This document shows, piece by piece, positions 61,580 to 64,000 of a DNA stretch of 64,000 nucleotides. The DNA is from Medicago truncatula (lineage: Eukaryota > Streptophyta > Magnoliopsida > Fabales > Fabaceae), in assembly GCF_003473485.1 (NCBI RefSeq), contig NC_053047.1:8013001-8077000 (forward strand), in the 5' to 3' direction. The number at the start of each line of letters is the position of its first letter. Position 1 is the stretch's first letter. Under the pieces are notes generated by a model. That model was not told where the DNA came from. It saw only the letters and a program-made list of their open reading frames with translations, and searched no databases. The translations under genes were made by a program, and so were the position numbers.

Positions 61580-62065
61580 AAAAAAAAACAAAATGATATT
61601 CATTCATTCAAATCGAGAGATTACATCATTCAACACCGCTAAAAACGTAAAGAATGAATCTGCGAACAAAGTCACAGCATCCAAGTTAATAGCATATAAC
61701 GGCATAATGCCTACAAAAATATATGATGAAATTAAAGTGACCGGAATATCCATTGCCTCCGGATCTGCAACGTTGACGCCCAAATCTTTGATTGAACAAT
61801 CGATCTTTCAATATGAATCAATTGAACACCGCATGAAGATGGAAAATCAAACAACGCCGCACAAGACGACGAACAACAAATCACCACACTTAGATGATGA
61901 AATTGCAAAGAAAAAAAATCAAGATCTATGTGAAAATCACTTATTTAGATTGAAATAAAGAGAAAAAGATGAAGAAAGGTGATTTCAAGTCAATAATTGA
62001 TCCAAAACCACCCCTCAATGAAGAAACGAAAACCTAGAGAGAGAAAACTAGAGCTGACTTGTTTA
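61580..62065 (-). repeat. Dispersed repeat, unit 3
   Basis: Copy of 37380-37860. At the diagnostic sites it matches unit 2 rather than unit 1 (for example ctttcaatatg, gccgcac). Its + frame runs 121 codons, with no recognised domain. Confidence 0.65.
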
Positions 62066-62584
62066 TATTTATAGTGTTATATTTCTTTGCTCAAAATCGA
62101 TAGACCAACGTAGTGTAACAAAACTAAAAGTTAAGAACAAAAATATAAATGGGCATGTATAAGACAAAATAAAACAAAAATATGATCAAGATTTATGAGA
62201 ATTGTTCAAACTCTTAAAGATAAAATTATGTGGTTTGCAATTGCAGTTGCACACATTCATGTTGGTCTTTTTCCATGAAGAGAGAAAAAATTATTAAAAT
62301 TTCGGAAACCGTAAAATTGTGTCAGATGTCAAGCTTTGACATCTGGAAAATATTTATGTAAGATATCTCGTGGAATTTGTACCTACAAAATATAGGACCC
62401 CCAGCCCGCGCCAAACATGTCAAATTTTTTAGCCCCGCTAATCTCTTTGTGATACGATAAATACAAAGTCACTTGCACGAGCTCTTTGAGCTATAAGGCT
62501 TTTTCTACCTTAAAATTGAAACACATTTCTCTTGCCTTAATTTCAATACCAAAAATGAAGTCATAGCTAGAGTCTTCAACTCCA

Positions 62585-63507
62585 TTGGTTCTTAGCTTCA
62601 TCTAATTTCATTTTCTGCTGTTTGATGCGATCAGTCTCATTCTAATTGCACTTTTTAGATGTCTGAATAACAGATTTACAACAAAATAAGTAATAAACAA
62701 AGTTGAAGAAATTCAGAACCAATTGTAAAGACTTAACCCATCAATCATTTAGGCAGAGGATAAAGAAGTAAGCAACTCAAGCATGCATAAGGAGATTGAA
62801 AAAGTTTACGAAACATCACAAGTAAACTTATATCAGTATCGACATTAAAATCTGCTGAAGTATATGCAAGAGCACCGTGAAGTGAATCTTCTTTTCCAAC
62901 ACTAGGAAGCGGAAGAAATTCCTTTCTCGCAGCAGCTTGCAAGTGGTTAATAGTCTTTGCATTCTCAGGAATGTAGCCTTCTTCATCGTAGTTAACAAAA
63001 GGTGACAAGTAAGGTGGAGGAGTGCTGTTAACAAAAGAAAAATTTTAGGTTTTTAACGTTTAGCAATTAAAATTTCAATTAGAAACAAATTAATCAAACA
63101 AAATGAAAAGAAAAAAGGATGTGTGGATTTGTGATTCCACAAGAAGATATCCCTTGAAGAAAAAACAAATTTGCTCAGAATATAATATAGGACACTCCTA
63201 CCATATAAGTTTCTATCGGAAAAATTATGCGTGCATTGACACAATCAAATATCATATATATTTTTGGTTTTGGTGTTTTCTCCCGTAACCTGTCTGTACG
63301 TTCGTAGTTTTTCTTTGTCTCGGCTTTCTTTATTTTTCTGTCATGCACTCTAATTGTTCTATGTTCTTCCAGCAAAGGTTCACGATAAAGAAAGCTAACA
63401 TCTTTCAAATGGTAATAAGTCTGATGAGTTCCCTTGACCTTTTTCTTAGGCTGCCGGGGTGTTACAGCTTTTGAAATGCTTAGTTTCCTAATATTTGCAA
63501 AAGCCAA
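62585..63507 (-). pseudogene. PES: Pescadillo fragment PES-a, unit 3
   Basis: Same structure as PES-a in units 1 and 2. At the middle exon it has the unit-1 bases (attctcaggaatgtagcc, CAA not TAA). Large internal deletion as in the others. Confidence 0.83.
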
Positions 63508-64000
63508 CGTAAAAATCGAAGTAGTAACACTTCAACACATTATATAGATGCATTTTCCGAATGACAACAGATCAGTAATGCCAGAAATTACAAATTTGGC
63601 AGCATTTCCCTCCTTTTCTTCCCCTACGATACAAAAGTAACAACATTAAGGGCATGTTTGGTTTGAATTTGTCAGAATACATTCAGAGCTAAAGTACTTT
63701 CCTATAAAACATACGTTTGTATGGACCCTGATACTTTTTCATTCTCCTCTTGCCGTTTGAGTTGTTCCATTTACCATTTGAACATATATTATGTTGTTGC
63801 AGTAATGCGATTTTTTTGGTAATTACATATCCAAAAGTACTTTCAATAACTATTATATCTAAATGAATTACCTTTCATCATACATGCTTTTGACAAGGGT
63901 CCCAAACATAAACAACGCTAGAGCTGACTCATTTTAATCAAACTTGATTTTATAAAATGAGGCTTGATCAAACTAATATAGCTAACTTTAATCCTAACAT
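63508..64000. other. Spacer of unit 3, no gene seen
   Basis: Matches 39304-39800 and 51497-51990. It ends at the window edge. Confidence 0.5.

Larger units (their letters stand above)
59881..64000. repeat. 12.2-kb tandem repeat, unit 3 (incomplete at window end)
   Basis: Begins again at ggttgacagaggaagag and follows units 1 and 2 to the last base. DEFL-B, PES-b and PES-c, if present, lie beyond the window. Confidence 0.95.

Noticed and set aside
1..64000. CRISPR arrays, rRNA, tRNA genes, bacterial operons
   Set aside because: None seen. The window is plant nuclear DNA with introns and plant transposons.

Overview
This is a nuclear plant window: AT-rich, with GT-AG spliced genes, plant-specific families (CYP82 P450, F-box/LRR/FBD, defensin-like peptides, GRF zinc finger) and dense MITEs, SINEs, LINE remnants and MULEs. 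The gene families and SINE types suggest a papilionoid legume, possibly Medicago or a relative; that is inference.

Layout. (1) 1-8.3 kb: a CYP82 cluster with one intact gene (2664-4626) between two copies truncated at the same point of exon 1. The truncated copies lie in a duplicated ~2.3-kb block, and a foldback element sits directly upstream of the intact gene. (2) 8.3-13.5 kb: probable Ty3/gypsy LTR-derived sequence and MITEs. (3) 13518-16756: a complete-ended Mutator-like element with ~160-bp TIRs and a perfect 9-bp target duplication. It holds an internally deleted transposase and an opposite-strand GRF zinc-finger/membrane ORF. (4) 17570-17942 (-): a two-exon gene for a small secreted 8-cysteine peptide. 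(5) 20.3-34.0 kb: two related F-box/LRR/FBD genes, the first intact and the second frameshifted, separated by ~10 kb of LINE, SINE and MITE debris. (6) 35.4-64 kb: a recent ~12.2-kb tandem repeat, two full units plus a third cut by the window end. Each full unit carries two defensin-like (DEFL) loci on + and three broken fragments of the nucleolar ribosome-biogenesis gene Pescadillo (PES) on -.

The tandem array is the most unusual part. Nested duplications are visible: an older DEFL+PES module was duplicated inside the unit, then the whole unit was tandemly copied, and the three copies form a mosaic that suggests exchange between them. DEFL-B is the only coding-competent peptide gene (two copies, one residue different). 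DEFL-A is damaged in every copy. The left boundary of the array lies inside a MULE-type MITE with its own 9-bp target duplication.

Functional outlook: five loci look able to encode a complete protein: one CYP82 P450, one F-box protein, one 8-Cys secreted peptide and two DEFL-B peptides. The GRF ORF inside the MULE is also intact. All splice sites were called by eye, without transcripts or database searches.
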